Shown here piece after piece: positions 45,192 through 55,736 of a stretch of 64,000 nucleotides of DNA. The stretch covers positions 1,405,501 to 1,469,500 of the forward strand of contig NZ_CP146069.1 of the NCBI RefSeq assembly GCF_037023735.1, read 5' to 3'. The DNA is from Roseovarius sp. S88 (GTDB lineage Bacteria > Pseudomonadota > Alphaproteobacteria > Rhodobacterales > Rhodobacteraceae). The notes beneath the pieces were generated by a model. It had not been told where the DNA came from and made no database searches. It saw only the letters and a list, made by a program, of their open reading frames with translations. Every line of letters starts with the position of its first letter. The stretch's first letter is position 1. The position numbers and the translations under genes are program-made.

Positions 45192-47295
45192 GATTGCTGA
45201 AAAAGAGCTGCGCGGACGTCCGCTTGAGGATCTGACGTGGAACACGCTGGAAGGTATTCCGGTCAAGCCACTCTATACCGAGGACGATCTGGGGTCGCTT
45301 GATCATCTGGGCACAATCCCGGGCCAGGCACCTTTCACGCGCGGGGTGAAGGCGACGATGTATGCCGGGCGCCCCTGGACGATCCGGCAATATGCGGGCT
45401 TTTCCACGGCTGAGGAATCCAACGCATTTTACCGCCGTAATCTGGCCGCCGGGCAGCAGGGTGTCTCGGTCGCCTTCGATCTGGCAACCCATCGTGGCTA
45501 TGACAGCGACCATGAACGCGTTGTGGGTGACGTCGGCAAAGCCGGTGTGGCGATTGATAGCGTCGAGGACATGAAAATCCTCTTTGACGGTATCCCGCTT
45601 GATCAGGTCAGCGTTTCGATGACCATGAACGGTGCGGTGATCCCGGTTCTGGCCAGCTTCATTGTGGCCGGAGAAGAGCAGGGTCATTCGCGCAGCGTTC
45701 TTTCGGGCACAATTCAGAATGACATTTTGAAAGAGTTCATGGTGCGCAATACCTACATCTACCCACCGGAACCGTCGATGCGGATCGTCAGCGACATCAT
45801 CGAATACACCGCCAATGAGATGCCCAAGTTCAACTCCATCTCGATCTCCGGCTATCACATGCAAGAGGCCGGCGCGAACCTTGTGCAGGAGTTGGCCTAT
45901 ACCCTGGCTGATGGGCGCGAATATGTGCGCGCTGCCATTGAGGCGGGCATGGATGTTGATAAATTCGCTGGTCGGCTGAGTTTCTTCTTTGCCATCGGCA
46001 TGAACTTCTTCATGGAGGCCGCCAAACTGCGCGCCGCGCGCCTGCTGTGGCACCGCATCATGACCGAGTTCGGGGCCAAGAACGAGCGCTCAAAGATGTT
46101 GCGCACCCATTGCCAGACATCGGGCGTGAGCCTGCAAGAGCAAGACCCCTATAACAACGTCATACGTACCGCCTACGAAGCGATGAGTGCGGTGTTGGGC
46201 GGCACGCAAAGCCTGCACACCAACGCGCTGGATGAGGCGATTGCGCTGCCCACGGACTTCTCGGCGCGGATCGCTCGCAACACCCAACTTGTGCTGCAGG
46301 AAGAGACAGGCGTGACCAATGTCGTCGATCCTCTGGCGGGGTCCTATTACGTCGAAAGCTTGACGGCAGAACTGGCCGAAAAGGCCTGGGCACTCATGGA
46401 TGAGGTCGAAGAAATGGGCGGTATGACCAAGGCCGTGGCCTCTGGCATGCCCAAGCTTCGGATCGAGGAATCTGCTGCCACGAGACAGGCGATGATCGAC
46501 CGGGGCGACGAAGTGATCGTAGGGGTCAACAAGTACCGCAAGGACAAAGAAGACCCGATCGACATTCTCGATATCGACAATTCTGCCGTGCGCGACAGCC
46601 AGATCGCACGTCTGGAGAAAATCCGCGCCGAGCGCGATGAAGCAGCCTGCGAGGCCACGCTGAACGAATTAACGCGGCGGGCAAAAGACGGCGGCAATCT
46701 GCTTGAGGGCGCGGTTGAGGCTGCACGCGCACGGGCATCAGTGGGAGAGATCAGTATGGCTTTGGAAAAGGAATTCGGACGCCACCGCGCCGAGGTGAAA
46801 ACGCTCGCCGGTGTTTATGGTGCGGCGTATGAAGGCGATGAAGGCTTTGCCGCCATTCAGAAGTCGGTGGAGGATTTTGCGGATGCCGAAGGGCGCAGGC
46901 CGCGCATGCTTGTGGTCAAGATGGGCCAGGACGGACATGACCGCGGGGCCAAGGTCATCGCCACGGCCTTTGCCGATATCGGGTTTGACGTTGATGTGGG
47001 GCCGCTTTTCCAGACACCGGATGAGGCGGCACAGGATGCGATTGACAATGATGTCCATGTGATCGGTATTTCAAGCCAGGCCGCTGGCCACAAGACTTTG
47101 GCGCCGCAACTCATTGATGCGCTTAAGGAAAAAGACGCCAGCGATATTATCGTGATCTGTGGCGGGGTGATCCCGCAGCAGGATTACGAGTTCCTGAAAT
47201 CCGCGGGGGTGAAGGCGATTTTTGGGCCGGGCACAAACATCCCTGAGGCGGCGCAGGATATCCTGCGGCTGATCCATGAGGCGCGCGCTGCATGA
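45163..47295 (+). CDS. mcm: Methylmalonyl-CoA mutase
   Basis: 710 residues: a single-chain enzyme with an N-terminal substrate TIM barrel ([20 protein letters not shown], then [20 protein letters not shown]) and a C-terminal B12-binding domain with [11 protein letters not shown], in which His592 is the lower cobalt ligand. It isomerises (R)-methylmalonyl-CoA to succinyl-CoA, completing propionyl-CoA entry to the TCA cycle. The start overlaps the sulfotransferase-like gene and its stop overlaps the MAPEG gene. The epimerase and the mutase chaperone (meaB) are not in the window. Confidence 0.97.
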   Translation: MGKNTDAWREIAEKELRGRPLEDLTWNTLEGIPVKPLYTEDDLGSLDHLGTIPGQAPFTRGVKATMYAGRPWTIRQYAGFSTAEESNAFYRRNLAAGQQGVSVAFDLATHRGYDSDHERVVGDVGKAGVAIDSVEDMKILFDGIPLDQVSVSMTMNGAVIPVLASFIVAGEEQGHSRSVLSGTIQNDILKEFMVRNTYIYPPEPSMRIVSDIIEYTANEMPKFNSISISGYHMQEAGANLVQELAYTLADGREYVRAAIEAGMDVDKFAGRLSFFFAIGMNFFMEAAKLRAARLLWHRIMTEFGAKNERSKMLRTHCQTSGVSLQEQDPYNNVIRTAYEAMSAVLGGTQSLHTNALDEAIALPTDFSARIARNTQLVLQEETGVTNVVDPLAGSYYVESLTAELAEKAWALMDEVEEMGGMTKAVASGMPKLRIEESAATRQAMIDRGDEVIVGVNKYRKDKEDPIDILDIDNSAVRDSQIARLEKIRAERDEAACEATLNELTRRAKDGGNLLEGAVEAARARASVGEISMALEKEFGRHRAEVKTLAGVYGAAYEGDEGFAAIQKSVEDFADAEGRRPRMLVVKMGQDGHDRGAKVIATAFADIGFDVDVGPLFQTPDEAAQDAIDNDVHVIGISSQAAGHKTLAPQLIDALKEKDASDIIVICGGVIPQQDYEFLKSAGVKAIFGPGTNIPEAAQDILRLIHEARAA

Positions 47296-47777
47296 GCCAA
47301 AAACGCGGCATGATCCTTGCCGGAATGGCGACCGGGGCACTCTGGGCCATAGGGCTGCTGTGGATTGGCGCTCAGATCCCCGTGCCGATTGCGATGATCC
47401 AGCCGGTTCTGATGGGCGCGGTCTTCGGCCCCGGTGTGGTGCTGATGCTGATGATTGCAAGGCTGGCGCAGAGGCGTTTTGGGGATGACACCGCCATTGA
47501 CGGACAGAAGCTGACCGGCGGCGCGGCGGTAGATCAGGCCGTGCTGACGAACACATTGGAACAGGTCGTGCTGGCGCTTTGCATCTGGCCGCTGGTTGGC
47601 TTTTTCCTGGGCGCGGGAACGGTTCTGGTGCTGGGGCTGGGGTTTGTCGTGGCGCGACTGTTGTTTTGGGGGGGATATCACCTCTCGCCGCCGCTGCGCG
47701 CCTTTGGCTTTGCCGCAACCTTCTATCCCACACTCTTCGCCGCGGTCTGGGTCATCTTGCGGCTTGTCTCGGGCTAA
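47292..47777 (+). CDS. MAPEG-family membrane protein
   Basis: 161 residues, starting in a four-base overlap with mcm. Four hydrophobic helices are visible, and [20 protein letters not shown] matches the conserved QNTLEQ motif of MAPEG proteins (membrane-associated proteins in eicosanoid and glutathione metabolism). The substrate is unknown. Its TAA stop is formed by the first bases of the repeat at 47775. Confidence 0.85.
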   Translation: MSQKRGMILAGMATGALWAIGLLWIGAQIPVPIAMIQPVLMGAVFGPGVVLMLMIARLAQRRFGDDTAIDGQKLTGGAAVDQAVLTNTLEQVVLALCIWPLVGFFLGAGTVLVLGLGFVVARLLFWGGYHLSPPLRAFGFAATFYPTLFAAVWVILRLVSG

Positions 47778-47890
47778 AGCGTTTCGCGATAAACTTAACT
47801 CACAAATGATCGCGAAACGCAGCGCGACACCCAATCGTTGCACGTGTTTCGCCTTTCGCTGATGTCTCAGGTTAAAGGCGAAACGCTTTA
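47775..47890. repeat. 116-bp double-hairpin repeat, copy B (inverted)
   Basis: The reverse complement matches copy A at 22056 over its whole length with about ten differences. It begins TAAAGCGTTTCGCGAT and ends AAAGGCGAAACGCTTTA. The two hairpins and the linker containing CCAATCGTTGCACG are kept. Some differences are in loops; one stem change is a C to T in the GCC hairpin. Confidence 0.93.
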
Positions 47891-48006
47891 AACTGGTGCA
47901 GGTTTAGAAAATCTGCTTTGCATTGCTGTGTGTTCTGGCAAACAAGGGACGGATGGCACGCTGGCCGATTGCCTGGAGAATTCCTTGCAAAGAAGAGTGC
48001 TGAGAC

Positions 48007-48618
48007 ATGATAGTTCTGGATCACTTTGCGATTGCCGCTGAAACGCTTGAAAGCGGTCGGGCCTATGCCGAAGGCGCCCTAGGCGTGCCGCTGTTGCCCG
48101 GCGGGCAGCACCCGCATTTCGGAACACACAACCTGCTTTTGGGATTGGAGGACGGGCTTTATCTGGAGGTGATCAGCATTGATCCAGATGCGCCTGCACC
48201 TGAGTATCCCCGCTGGTTTGATCTGGATCGCTTCACCGGTCGAGCGCGGCCAACAAACTGGATTTGCCGGACCGATGATCTGAACGGGTTTGTTGCTGAG
48301 CACCCACAGGCAGGAACACCTGTGCCGCTGGCCCGCGGCGATTTGAGATGGCAGATGTCCGTGCCACCCACCGGAATTCTGCCATATGACAACATGTTCC
48401 CCGCCGTTATCGAATGGGCCAGCGCGGAGACACCAGCGCGCCGTTTGCCGGCATCCGGATGCCGTTTGAAAATGCTTACGATCTCTCATCCTGATGCTGA
48501 CGAATTGCGCCAGACGTTGGCACCGGTGTTCCAAGAGACCCGCGTGCGCTTTGAAACGGCCCCTTTGGGGCTTGTTGCCGAGATGGACACGCCATCAGGT
48601 GTGCGTGTGCTGGAATGA
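48007..48618 (+). CDS. Glyoxalase-like (VOC) protein
   Basis: 203 residues. The first part (IVLDHFAIAAETLESGRAYA, then HFGTHNLLLGLEDGLYLEVI) fits the VOC/glyoxalase_3 beta-alpha-beta modules, with His and Glu in metal-binding positions. The second half repeats the fold more loosely. The enzyme activity is unknown. The next gene starts in a four-base overlap (ATGA). Confidence 0.85.
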   Translation: MIVLDHFAIAAETLESGRAYAEGALGVPLLPGGQHPHFGTHNLLLGLEDGLYLEVISIDPDAPAPEYPRWFDLDRFTGRARPTNWICRTDDLNGFVAEHPQAGTPVPLARGDLRWQMSVPPTGILPYDNMFPAVIEWASAETPARRLPASGCRLKMLTISHPDADELRQTLAPVFQETRVRFETAPLGLVAEMDTPSGVRVLE

Positions 48619-49124
48619 TCCTGCGCGCGGCCACGGATGCAGATGCAGAGGCCGTTGCGCGGATTGTGAACCTCTATATTCGGGAGACCACTGTCAGTTT
48701 CACCGAGATTGAAAAGACGGTGGATCTAGTGGCGCAAGAGATCGCTGTGCGGCAGGCCGAGGGCAGGCCGTTTTTGGTGGCACAAACCGATGAAGGGGTG
48801 GTGGGATACGCCACCTATGATCAGTTCCGCAAAGGCACGGGCTATGGTCGCACGATGGAACATACGGTGATGCTGGCCTCTGATGCGCGAGGGCATGGGG
48901 TGGGCCGGGCTTTGATGGCGGCGTTGGAAGATCATGCTATTGCGCACGGGGTTGGGTCGTTGATGGCCGGTATCAGCGGTGAAAACACAGAGGCCGTCGC
49001 GTTTCACCTTGCCCTCGGTTATAAGGAGGTGGGGCACGTTGCGCAGGTGGGTTTCAAGTTCGGCAGATGGATTGATCTGATTTTGTTACAAAAACGCCTG
49101 TCCCACGGATCAGACAGCCGCTAA
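48615..49124 (+). CDS. GNAT N-acetyltransferase (phosphinothricin/Pat-like)
   Basis: 169 residues. The order ILRAATDADAEAVARIVNLY, then FTEIEKTVDLVAQEI, VMLASDARGHGVGRALMAAL (acetyl-CoA loop) and AFHLALGYKEVGHVAQVGFK matches the phosphinothricin/methionine sulfone acetyltransferase branch of GNAT. It acetylates an amino compound; in most bacteria the natural substrate is not known. It overlaps the VOC gene. Confidence 0.9.
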   Translation: MILRAATDADAEAVARIVNLYIRETTVSFTEIEKTVDLVAQEIAVRQAEGRPFLVAQTDEGVVGYATYDQFRKGTGYGRTMEHTVMLASDARGHGVGRALMAALEDHAIAHGVGSLMAGISGENTEAVAFHLALGYKEVGHVAQVGFKFGRWIDLILLQKRLSHGSDSR

Positions 49125-49134
49125 AGTTGCGCCC

Positions 49135-49812
49135 ATGTCCATCTGGAACCGTATCTCCGAAGCGCTGTCGGCGCTGGCCAAGGGCGAGCCGCTTACGCGG
49201 GTCTTTGACGCGCTGCGCACGCCGCCCGAGCGCAGCGTGGCGTTTGCCATTGCCGTGATCGCGCTTGGGGCCAAGATGGCCAAGGCCGATGGGTTGGTCA
49301 CGCGCGATGAGGTGACAGCCTTTCGCGAAGTCTTTCAGATCGCGCAGGATGATGAGGCCGGTGCGGCAAAGGTGTTCAACCTCGCACGGCAAGATGTTGT
49401 TGGATTTGAGGATTACGCTCAGCGGATCAAGACCATGTTCGGGGCTGAGATGGATACGCTTTTCGACCTGATGGAGGGCCTCTTTCACATCGCCGTGGCC
49501 GATGGGGTCTATCATCCCAACGAAGATGTGTTCCTTGAACGTGTAGCGGAGATTTTCGAGATCCCCGATGCGCAGTTTCAGGTTCTGCGCAGCCGGTTTG
49601 TACCAGATGCAAAGCCCGATCCTTATGCGGTTCTGGGTGTGGATCCAAACGCGCCAATGGACGAAATTCGCAGTCATTACCGTAGTTTGGTGCGTGACAT
49701 GCATCCTGATCGCATGATTGCGCGGGGCGTGCCGCAAGAGGCCATTAAGCTGGCTGAAAAGCGGCTGAGTGATATCAATCACGCCTGGGAGGAGATCAGC
49801 GGAAAGGGCTGA
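49135..49812 (+). CDS. DjlA-like co-chaperone (TerB domain plus J domain)
   Basis: 225 residues. A TerB/DjlA-like helical domain (IAVIALGAKMAKADGLVTRD, then HIAVADGVYHPNEDVFLERV) precedes a C-terminal J domain with DPYAVLGVDPNAPMDEIRSH and the HPD motif in VRDMHPDRMIARG. Unlike E. coli DjlA it has no clear N-terminal membrane helix. It probably delivers clients to DnaK. The nuclease gene starts one base after its stop, so they form an operon. Confidence 0.92.
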   Translation: MSIWNRISEALSALAKGEPLTRVFDALRTPPERSVAFAIAVIALGAKMAKADGLVTRDEVTAFREVFQIAQDDEAGAAKVFNLARQDVVGFEDYAQRIKTMFGAEMDTLFDLMEGLFHIAVADGVYHPNEDVFLERVAEIFEIPDAQFQVLRSRFVPDAKPDPYAVLGVDPNAPMDEIRSHYRSLVRDMHPDRMIARGVPQEAIKLAEKRLSDINHAWEEISGKG

Positions 49813-49813
49813 G

Positions 49814-50851
49814 ATGCGCATCGCCACTTACAATGTGGAATGGTTCAATGCCCTGTTTGATGACAAGGGCAGGATGCTTGACGATCAAGAGCTGTCGGGA
49901 CGCCACGGTGTAAGTCGACATGAGCAGCTTACAGCGCTTGGCATTGTGTTCACCGCATTGGATGCGGATGCGATCATGGTGATTGAGGCTCCGGATACCA
50001 ACAAAAAGCGCGCCACTGAGCCTGCGCTGGAAAACTTTGCTGACAAGATGGGGTTGCGCGCGCGTAAAGCATTGATTGGCTTTGCAAATGCAACGCAGCA
50101 GGAGATTGCGCTTCTCTATGATCCTGATGTGCTGAGCTGTCGGCACGACCCACAAGGCGAAGAGACAGGCAAGCGCGGGTCGCCGGATGCGCCCCGGTTT
50201 GACGGCGTGTTTCGGATTGATCTGGATATTGATGCGACAGAGGACCTGGTGGAATTTTCCAAACCCCCGCTGGAGATTGCGGCCCAGACAAAAGGTGGGT
50301 TTGCATTCCGCATGATCGGCGCGCACCTGAAATCCAAGGCCCCGCATGGCGCGCGCAACCGCGATGAGGCGATGCGCATGGGCATTTCCAACCGGCGCAA
50401 GCAACAGGCGCAGGCGGTGTGGTTGAGACGCCGGGTGGAAGCGCATCTTGAGGCCGGTGAGTCGCTTATCCTGCTTGGAGATCTCAATGACGGACCCGGT
50501 CTGGACGAATATGAGCATCTTTTTGGGCGCTCGTCGGTTGAGGTGATCATGGGCGATGGGAAGCGCACAGAGCTCACGCTCTACGACCCGCATGCCAAGC
50601 GTGCCCTCAGGCGTCGGATCGGGGCGATGAACACCACCGCGCGCTTCTATATTTCCCAGGAAAAACGGTATCTTCAGGCGCTTTTGGACTACATTATGGT
50701 GTCGCCTGATTTGCAGGCCCAAAAACCAAGTTGGCGTATTTGGCATCCCTTTGATGACCCTGATTGCTGGAAGATGCCAGAACTGCGTGACGCGCTCATT
50801 GCGGCCTCCGATCACTTCCCGGTCATCATGGATATTGACCTGACGTCTTAA
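49814..50851 (+). CDS. Endonuclease/exonuclease/phosphatase family protein
   Basis: 345 residues. It begins with the EEP motif IATYNVEWFN and ends with SDHFPVIMDIDL; the middle has ILLGDLNDGPG, which are the metal and phosphate-binding Asn, Asp and His residues of the DNase I/exonuclease III superfamily. No signal peptide. It could be a nuclease or a phosphodiesterase; specificity is unknown. It is linked to the djlA-like gene. Confidence 0.88.
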   Translation: MRIATYNVEWFNALFDDKGRMLDDQELSGRHGVSRHEQLTALGIVFTALDADAIMVIEAPDTNKKRATEPALENFADKMGLRARKALIGFANATQQEIALLYDPDVLSCRHDPQGEETGKRGSPDAPRFDGVFRIDLDIDATEDLVEFSKPPLEIAAQTKGGFAFRMIGAHLKSKAPHGARNRDEAMRMGISNRRKQQAQAVWLRRRVEAHLEAGESLILLGDLNDGPGLDEYEHLFGRSSVEVIMGDGKRTELTLYDPHAKRALRRRIGAMNTTARFYISQEKRYLQALLDYIMVSPDLQAQKPSWRIWHPFDDPDCWKMPELRDALIAASDHFPVIMDIDLTS

Positions 50852-50882
50852 AACTTTCGCCCAAATCGATTATATTAGGGCA

Positions 50883-51236
50883 ATGAAGCATATGATTTAC
50901 CCTGTGGTCTTACTGGGCGCACTTGCGCAACCCGCTCTGGCCGAAGAAGAAGGCCCGTCGCTTATGGAGCGCGGGGCGCAGCTTTTCATCGAAGGGTTCA
51001 TGAGGGAAATGGAACCTGCCTTGAAGGATCTTCATGGCATGGCCGAGGACATGGAGCCAGCTCTCCGCCAGTTCATGACAGAGATTGGCCCCGGTTTCAT
51101 GGATCTGCTCGGGCAGATCGAAGATCTGAGCGCCTATCACGCGCCGGAAATCCTGCCCAATGGCGACATCATCATTCGCAAGAAAACCCCAGCCGAAAAG
51201 GCGGCGGAAGACAGCGATGGGGATATCGAAATTTAA
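50883..51236 (+). CDS. Small exported Met/Glu-rich protein
   Basis: 117 residues with a signal peptide (YPVVLLGALAQPALA). The mature part contains MEPALKDLHGMAEDMEPALR, with MEPAL twice, and amphipathic helices, and ends in an acidic tail. No family is recognised; it may be a periplasmic coiled protein. Its end overlaps the convergent ppx gene by four bases. Confidence 0.78.
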   Translation: MKHMIYPVVLLGALAQPALAEEEGPSLMERGAQLFIEGFMREMEPALKDLHGMAEDMEPALRQFMTEIGPGFMDLLGQIEDLSAYHAPEILPNGDIIIRKKTPAEKAAEDSDGDIEI

Positions 51237-52780
51237 CCTCGGGCGACCCGGACTTTCGTTTCTGCCTCAAGGGTTTCTGCCAGAGAGTTGAAGCGCGCCT
51301 CAGCGACTTCGCCGAACATTGGCTCAGCGGCTTTGGAGAGTTTCAACGTCAGGTGCCGCTTTTTGGGTTTCCACACCAACTCGCCCAATGTCTCGTCCTT
51401 ACGCAGCCAGAACATCGCCGCAAGGCGCATCGCCTTGCCAAGCACCTCGGCTTGATGCTCATCCTGTGCCGTGACCAGCTTGGTCAGGGCCTCAAATCGC
51501 GTGCCTTCGCGCCGGTTGGAGTAGCGATGCATCAAGGCCAGCCCCAGAAACACGCGCTCGGCATGTTTCAGACCACCCAGATTGGCGCGTGTGGCGTTGT
51601 CAAAGCAATCCTCAGCTCGGTAATCGGGATGCGCGCGCCAACTGACGTCATGCAAGAGGCAGGCCGCCTTGATGATCCGAAACTGGTCCTTGGGCACGGA
51701 GCGAAACAGTGGCTGGACAAAGTTGAACACCATGCGACCGTAACCGGGCAGGCGGGCGTCTTTGGCCTCGGCAAACCGGCAGGCTTCAATTAAAGGATCC
51801 CGGTCGCGCAACGCCTGCGGCATTTGCTCATAGAGAAGCCCCTCACGGATGCCATAGCTCGACACGGCGATGTCGCGCGGCTTAAAGGTCTTCACCACCT
51901 GCCGCAGCACGTCGATGGCAATGACAGCAAGGTCCATCCGCGCGGTGGACACACCGGCGCGTTGGCGCAGCTCTTCTTGATCGCATTCGCTGATATAGGC
52001 CGCTGTGGCGCGCACGGATTTCGCGCTCATCCGATATTCGTGCAGCACATGAAGCGGATAGCCGCGTCGTTCCATGTCGATCTTGGCGATCGCGCGCCAG
52101 GACCCACCGACCAGAAACAGGCGGTTTTTCTGCTCGCCCATCTGGTCATACATCGCGGTTAGGGTGTCGCGAATATGGGCGCGACGCGCGCGCTTGCCGC
52201 CTTTGAGGTCTTTGAGTTTCAAGGGACCAAGCGAAGACGTCAGCCGCTCGCCTACCTTACCACCGTTGATCTCGGCCAGTTCCATGGACGACCCGCCAAT
52301 GTCACAAACAAGGCCATAGGACCCGGGCCACCCCAACAGCACGCCTTGCGCAGAGAGCCGGGCTTCTTCTTCACCATCCACGACCCAAAGCTGAATGCCG
52401 GTCTCGCGTTCGACCTCATCGCGAAAGGCCGGGCCGTCCTCGGCTTCGCGAATGGCCGCCGTTGCCACCGCCGTCAAAGGCCCGTCACAGATATTTTCTG
52501 CCAAAAGCTTGAACCGCTTCATGGCGGCCAGCGCGCGTGCACGTCCATCGGGGTTCAAACGCCCTGTCTCCGACAGGCCCGCACCAAGCGCACACATGAT
52601 CTTTTCGTTGTAAAAATAGGCCGGGCTTCGGGCGGCACCGTCAAACACCACCATGCGCACAGAGTTTGATCCCACATCAACGACGCCCACATGGCTGAGC
52701 GCCTTGGCGCGGGGGTCATCGAATAGCGGGCGGCCAAAAGGCCCCCAATCGCTCTGTGCGGCGTCGGTCGTTCCGTCCAT
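51233..52780 (-). CDS. ppx: Exopolyphosphatase (Ppx/GppA family)
   Basis: 515 residues from the ATG at 52780; a TTG at 52834 would extend it by 18 residues. The ASKHA motifs VVDVGSNSVRMVVFDG and YGLVCDIGGSSMELAEINGG are present, followed by a helical HD-like C-terminal region (ACLLHDVSWRAHP). It degrades polyphosphate or pppGpp. It lies 58 bases after ppk on the same strand, so synthesis and breakdown of polyphosphate are coded together. Confidence 0.94.
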   Translation of the reverse strand: MDGTTDAAQSDWGPFGRPLFDDPRAKALSHVGVVDVGSNSVRMVVFDGAARSPAYFYNEKIMCALGAGLSETGRLNPDGRARALAAMKRFKLLAENICDGPLTAVATAAIREAEDGPAFRDEVERETGIQLWVVDGEEEARLSAQGVLLGWPGSYGLVCDIGGSSMELAEINGGKVGERLTSSLGPLKLKDLKGGKRARRAHIRDTLTAMYDQMGEQKNRLFLVGGSWRAIAKIDMERRGYPLHVLHEYRMSAKSVRATAAYISECDQEELRQRAGVSTARMDLAVIAIDVLRQVVKTFKPRDIAVSSYGIREGLLYEQMPQALRDRDPLIEACRFAEAKDARLPGYGRMVFNFVQPLFRSVPKDQFRIIKAACLLHDVSWRAHPDYRAEDCFDNATRANLGGLKHAERVFLGLALMHRYSNRREGTRFEALTKLVTAQDEHQAEVLGKAMRLAAMFWLRKDETLGELVWKPKKRHLTLKLSKAAEPMFGEVAEARFNSLAETLEAETKVRVARG

Positions 52781-52838
52781 GACATCCCCGGTTCTGCTGC
52801 GACGTTTATGCGTCAGCGTACGCAGTTCGGTCAATCAG

Positions 52839-55013
52839 TCAGTCTTCGGTGTGCGTCAGCTGTGGCACATCGGATGCGCCTGCCGATCCGCGTCCCGAAA
52901 GCGATGGGTTTTCCATGAAAAACCGGTGGCAATTGAAGGCAAATTCACCCTCTGGAACGGGCAGGCGCTCGAACCGTCCTTCGGGCGACATGACCCAGCT
53001 TTGCGCCACATCCGCCATATTGGCCGCCATGATCTGGCTGACGATCTGGGCCTTGACGGTTTTGTTGGTGATCTCGATCAGCGTTTCGACCCGGCGGTTG
53101 AGGTTGCGGCTCATCCAGTCAGCAGAGCTGATGAAAACCCGCGCCTTTTTCGACGGTAGTCCGGCACCATTGCCAAAACACACAATGCGCGAATGCTCCA
53201 GAAAGCGGCCAATGATCGATTTCACGCGGATATTGTCGCTCAAACCCTTGATGCCTGGTCTGAGGCCACAAATGCCGCGCACCACAAGGCTGATCTTCAC
53301 TCCGGCCTGACTGGCCTCATAAAGCGTGTCGATCACGTCCTGTTCGATGAGTGAGTTCATTTTGGCCCAGATCATCGCCGGTTTACCCGCCTTGGCGTGC
53401 TCCATTTCCTGACGGATCATATCGATGAGCTTGGGTTTCATGCCTTCTGGAGAAATGGCAAGGTTTTCAAGCATTTCCGGCTGGGCATAACCGGAAAGAA
53501 AGTTGAACACCTTGGTGGCATCGCGCCCAAGCGCCGGATCACAAGTGAAAAAGCTGAGATCGGTGTAAATCTTGGCCGTATCGGGGTGATAATTGCCGGT
53601 GCCGTAATGGGTGTAGGTGACAAGGCTATCACCCTCGCGGCGCACCACGGTCGAGATCTTGGCATGTGTCTTGAGATCCATAAACCCATAGACCACATGC
53701 GCGCCCGCACGTTCCAAACGCCGCGACTGCCGGATGTTGGCGGCCTCATCGAAACGTGCTTTCAACTCGACCAGAGCAGTGACGGATTTGCCATCCTCTG
53801 CCGCCTCGCAAAGCGCTTCAACAATGGGAGATTTTTTGGACGTGCGGTAAAGCGTCTGCTTGATCGCCACGACATCGGGGTCCCGTGCCGCCTGGCTGAG
53901 AAACCGCACAACCATGTCGAAGGTTTCATAGGGGTGATGCAGCAGCATGTCCTTTTGCCGGATCGCCGCGAACATGTCGCCATCATGGTCTTGCACCCGT
54001 TCCGGCACGCGTGGCGTGAAGCTGGGCCAAAGAAGGTCCGGGCGGCTGTCGATCACCAGCTCCTTGAGGTCCGCAAGGCCAATCATGCCTTCGACCTCAA
54101 CCACCTCATAGGGTTTCACATCCAACTCACGCATGATGGTTCGGCGCAGTTCTTCGGGCGCACCAGACGACATCTTGAGGCGGACAACCTCGCCCCGGCG
54201 GCGACGTTTGAGGGCCACCTCAAACTCGCGCACCAGATCTTCGGCCTCTTCCTCGACCTCAAGATCGCTGTCCCGCAGGACGCGGAAATTGCAATGTGCC
54301 TTGTAGGTGTAGCCGGGAAAGAGATGTCCCAGATGCAACAGCAACAACTCTTCCAGCGGCAGGGCGCGATGCGCGCCGTCTTCAGAGGGAAGGGTCACAA
54401 AACGGTCAATCTGCGCGGGGATCGGCAAAAGCGCCTGCAAGGGGCGCTTGTCGGATTTCCGTTCCATCTGAAGGGCCAGCGAATAGCCTAGATTGGGGAT
54501 GAACGGAAAGGGATGTGCCGGATCAATGGCCAGTGGGGAGAGCACCGGAAAAACCTTGGTCAGAAAGGTGTCTTCCAGAAAGCCCTCATCTTCCTTCGAC
54601 AAGCTTCTGCCATCCAAAATGGAGATGTTCTCTGCCTCCATTTCCTTTCGAAGCGTTTGCAGTGTGTCCTGCTGATCCGCCAAAAGCTTGCGCGCATCCT
54701 CGTCGATGAGGATCAGCTGTTCTGCTGGCGTCAGCCCGTCGATGCCCGGTGTGGTGTTGCCTGCATGGGCCAGCTCACGCAGGCCTGCGACGCGCACATT
54801 GTAAAATTCGTCCAGATTGGTGGCGGAAATCGACAGAAACCGCAGACGTTCCAAGAGCGGCACGCGCGGGTTTTTGGCCTCTTCCAAAACGCGCCAGTTA
54901 AAGCCAAGCCAGCTCAGCTCGCGGTTATAAAACCGCCCACGTCCGCTCACATCCAAGCCCTCCGGCGTGACCGGTTCTGGGAAGGGGGATTTCAAAAAAT
55001 CTGCGTTGCTCAT
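52839..55013 (-). CDS. ppk: Polyphosphate kinase 1
   Basis: 724 residues, full-length PPK1. The N-terminal domain ([20 protein letters not shown]) is followed by the two histidines in the catalytic region ([20 protein letters not shown] and [20 protein letters not shown]) and the C-terminal phospholipase-D-like domains. It makes polyphosphate from ATP reversibly. The next minus-strand gene downstream is ppx; hda lies upstream. Confidence 0.96.
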   Translation of the reverse strand: MSNADFLKSPFPEPVTPEGLDVSGRGRFYNRELSWLGFNWRVLEEAKNPRVPLLERLRFLSISATNLDEFYNVRVAGLRELAHAGNTTPGIDGLTPAEQLILIDEDARKLLADQQDTLQTLRKEMEAENISILDGRSLSKEDEGFLEDTFLTKVFPVLSPLAIDPAHPFPFIPNLGYSLALQMERKSDKRPLQALLPIPAQIDRFVTLPSEDGAHRALPLEELLLLHLGHLFPGYTYKAHCNFRVLRDSDLEVEEEAEDLVREFEVALKRRRRGEVVRLKMSSGAPEELRRTIMRELDVKPYEVVEVEGMIGLADLKELVIDSRPDLLWPSFTPRVPERVQDHDGDMFAAIRQKDMLLHHPYETFDMVVRFLSQAARDPDVVAIKQTLYRTSKKSPIVEALCEAAEDGKSVTALVELKARFDEAANIRQSRRLERAGAHVVYGFMDLKTHAKISTVVRREGDSLVTYTHYGTGNYHPDTAKIYTDLSFFTCDPALGRDATKVFNFLSGYAQPEMLENLAISPEGMKPKLIDMIRQEMEHAKAGKPAMIWAKMNSLIEQDVIDTLYEASQAGVKISLVVRGICGLRPGIKGLSDNIRVKSIIGRFLEHSRIVCFGNGAGLPSKKARVFISSADWMSRNLNRRVETLIEITNKTVKAQIVSQIMAANMADVAQSWVMSPEGRFERLPVPEGEFAFNCHRFFMENPSLSGRGSAGASDVPQLTHTED

Positions 55014-55064
55014 CCGGGGCTTATGCTAGGTTTTGGTAACGGGAAGATGACGAGTGTGCCTGTA

Positions 55065-55736
55065 TCAGCCCATCTTGTCCAGAACCTCTTTGGCCAGGGC
55101 GCGGGTGACGGCGCGCCCCTGCGCAAGGGCAGCGGCGTCCAACGCTTCGACCGTAGCCTGCACGGCGGCGCAGGATCGATCAATGCGGCGCACAAGGTAG
55201 GGCAGGACATCGGCGGTGGGCACCACTTGCCTGTCATGGAAAAGCTTGGCCATAAGCGCGGTCAGGAGCACATCATCAGGGGCTTCAAGTGCGACTAGGG
55301 GCGTGCCTTGCAGGCGACTGGCCAAATCGGGCAGGGCGATGGGCCAGAAATTCGGCGCGTTTTGTCCGGTGAAAAGAAGGCTGTGTCCTTCGGCCAGAAC
55401 CAGATTGTGCAGATGGAACAGCGCCTCTTCTGCCTCGGCGTTACCGGCAATCTGGTCAACATCCTCGACCGCAACCGAAGCGCTTGCCAAGCTGGGAATG
55501 TCGGCTGTAGCCACGTCTGCAGCAGCTACGATTTTGGCGCCGGACAGTGTCGCCCAAACATGCACCAAATGCGTCTTGCCCGAGGCCTCGGCGCCAACCA
55601 GCGCCAGTTTGCGCCCCGGCCAGCTCTGCCAGCCTTCAATCATGGCAACTGCGGCAGCATTGGCAGAAGACACGAAAAAGTCTTCCCGCCCGTGGGCTAT
55701 TCTGACGGGCAAATCAAAGCTGAGCTGCTGAGGCAT
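55065..55736 (-). CDS. hda: Hda/DnaA-like replication regulator
   Basis: 223 residues. Residues 4-10, QLSFDLP, match the beta-clamp binding motif of Hda. The AAA+ part has a degenerate P-loop (GAEASGKTHLVHVW) and the DnaA-like segments SVAVEDVDQIAG and SRLQGTPLVALEAP. In alphaproteobacteria HdaA with the clamp promotes ATP hydrolysis on DnaA and so limits initiation. Its ATG overlaps the stop of the upstream AI-2E gene by one base. Confidence 0.92.
   Translation of the reverse strand: MPQQLSFDLPVRIAHGREDFFVSSANAAAVAMIEGWQSWPGRKLALVGAEASGKTHLVHVWATLSGAKIVAAADVATADIPSLASASVAVEDVDQIAGNAEAEEALFHLHNLVLAEGHSLLFTGQNAPNFWPIALPDLASRLQGTPLVALEAPDDVLLTALMAKLFHDRQVVPTADVLPYLVRRIDRSCAAVQATVEALDAAALAQGRAVTRALAKEVLDKMG

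Noticed and set aside
45019..46053. 344-codon minus-strand frame opposite mcm
   Set aside because: Shadow of the mutase barrel domain.
53397..54491. 364-codon plus-strand frame opposite ppk
   Set aside because: Antisense of a conserved PPK1 gene; composition atypical for protein.
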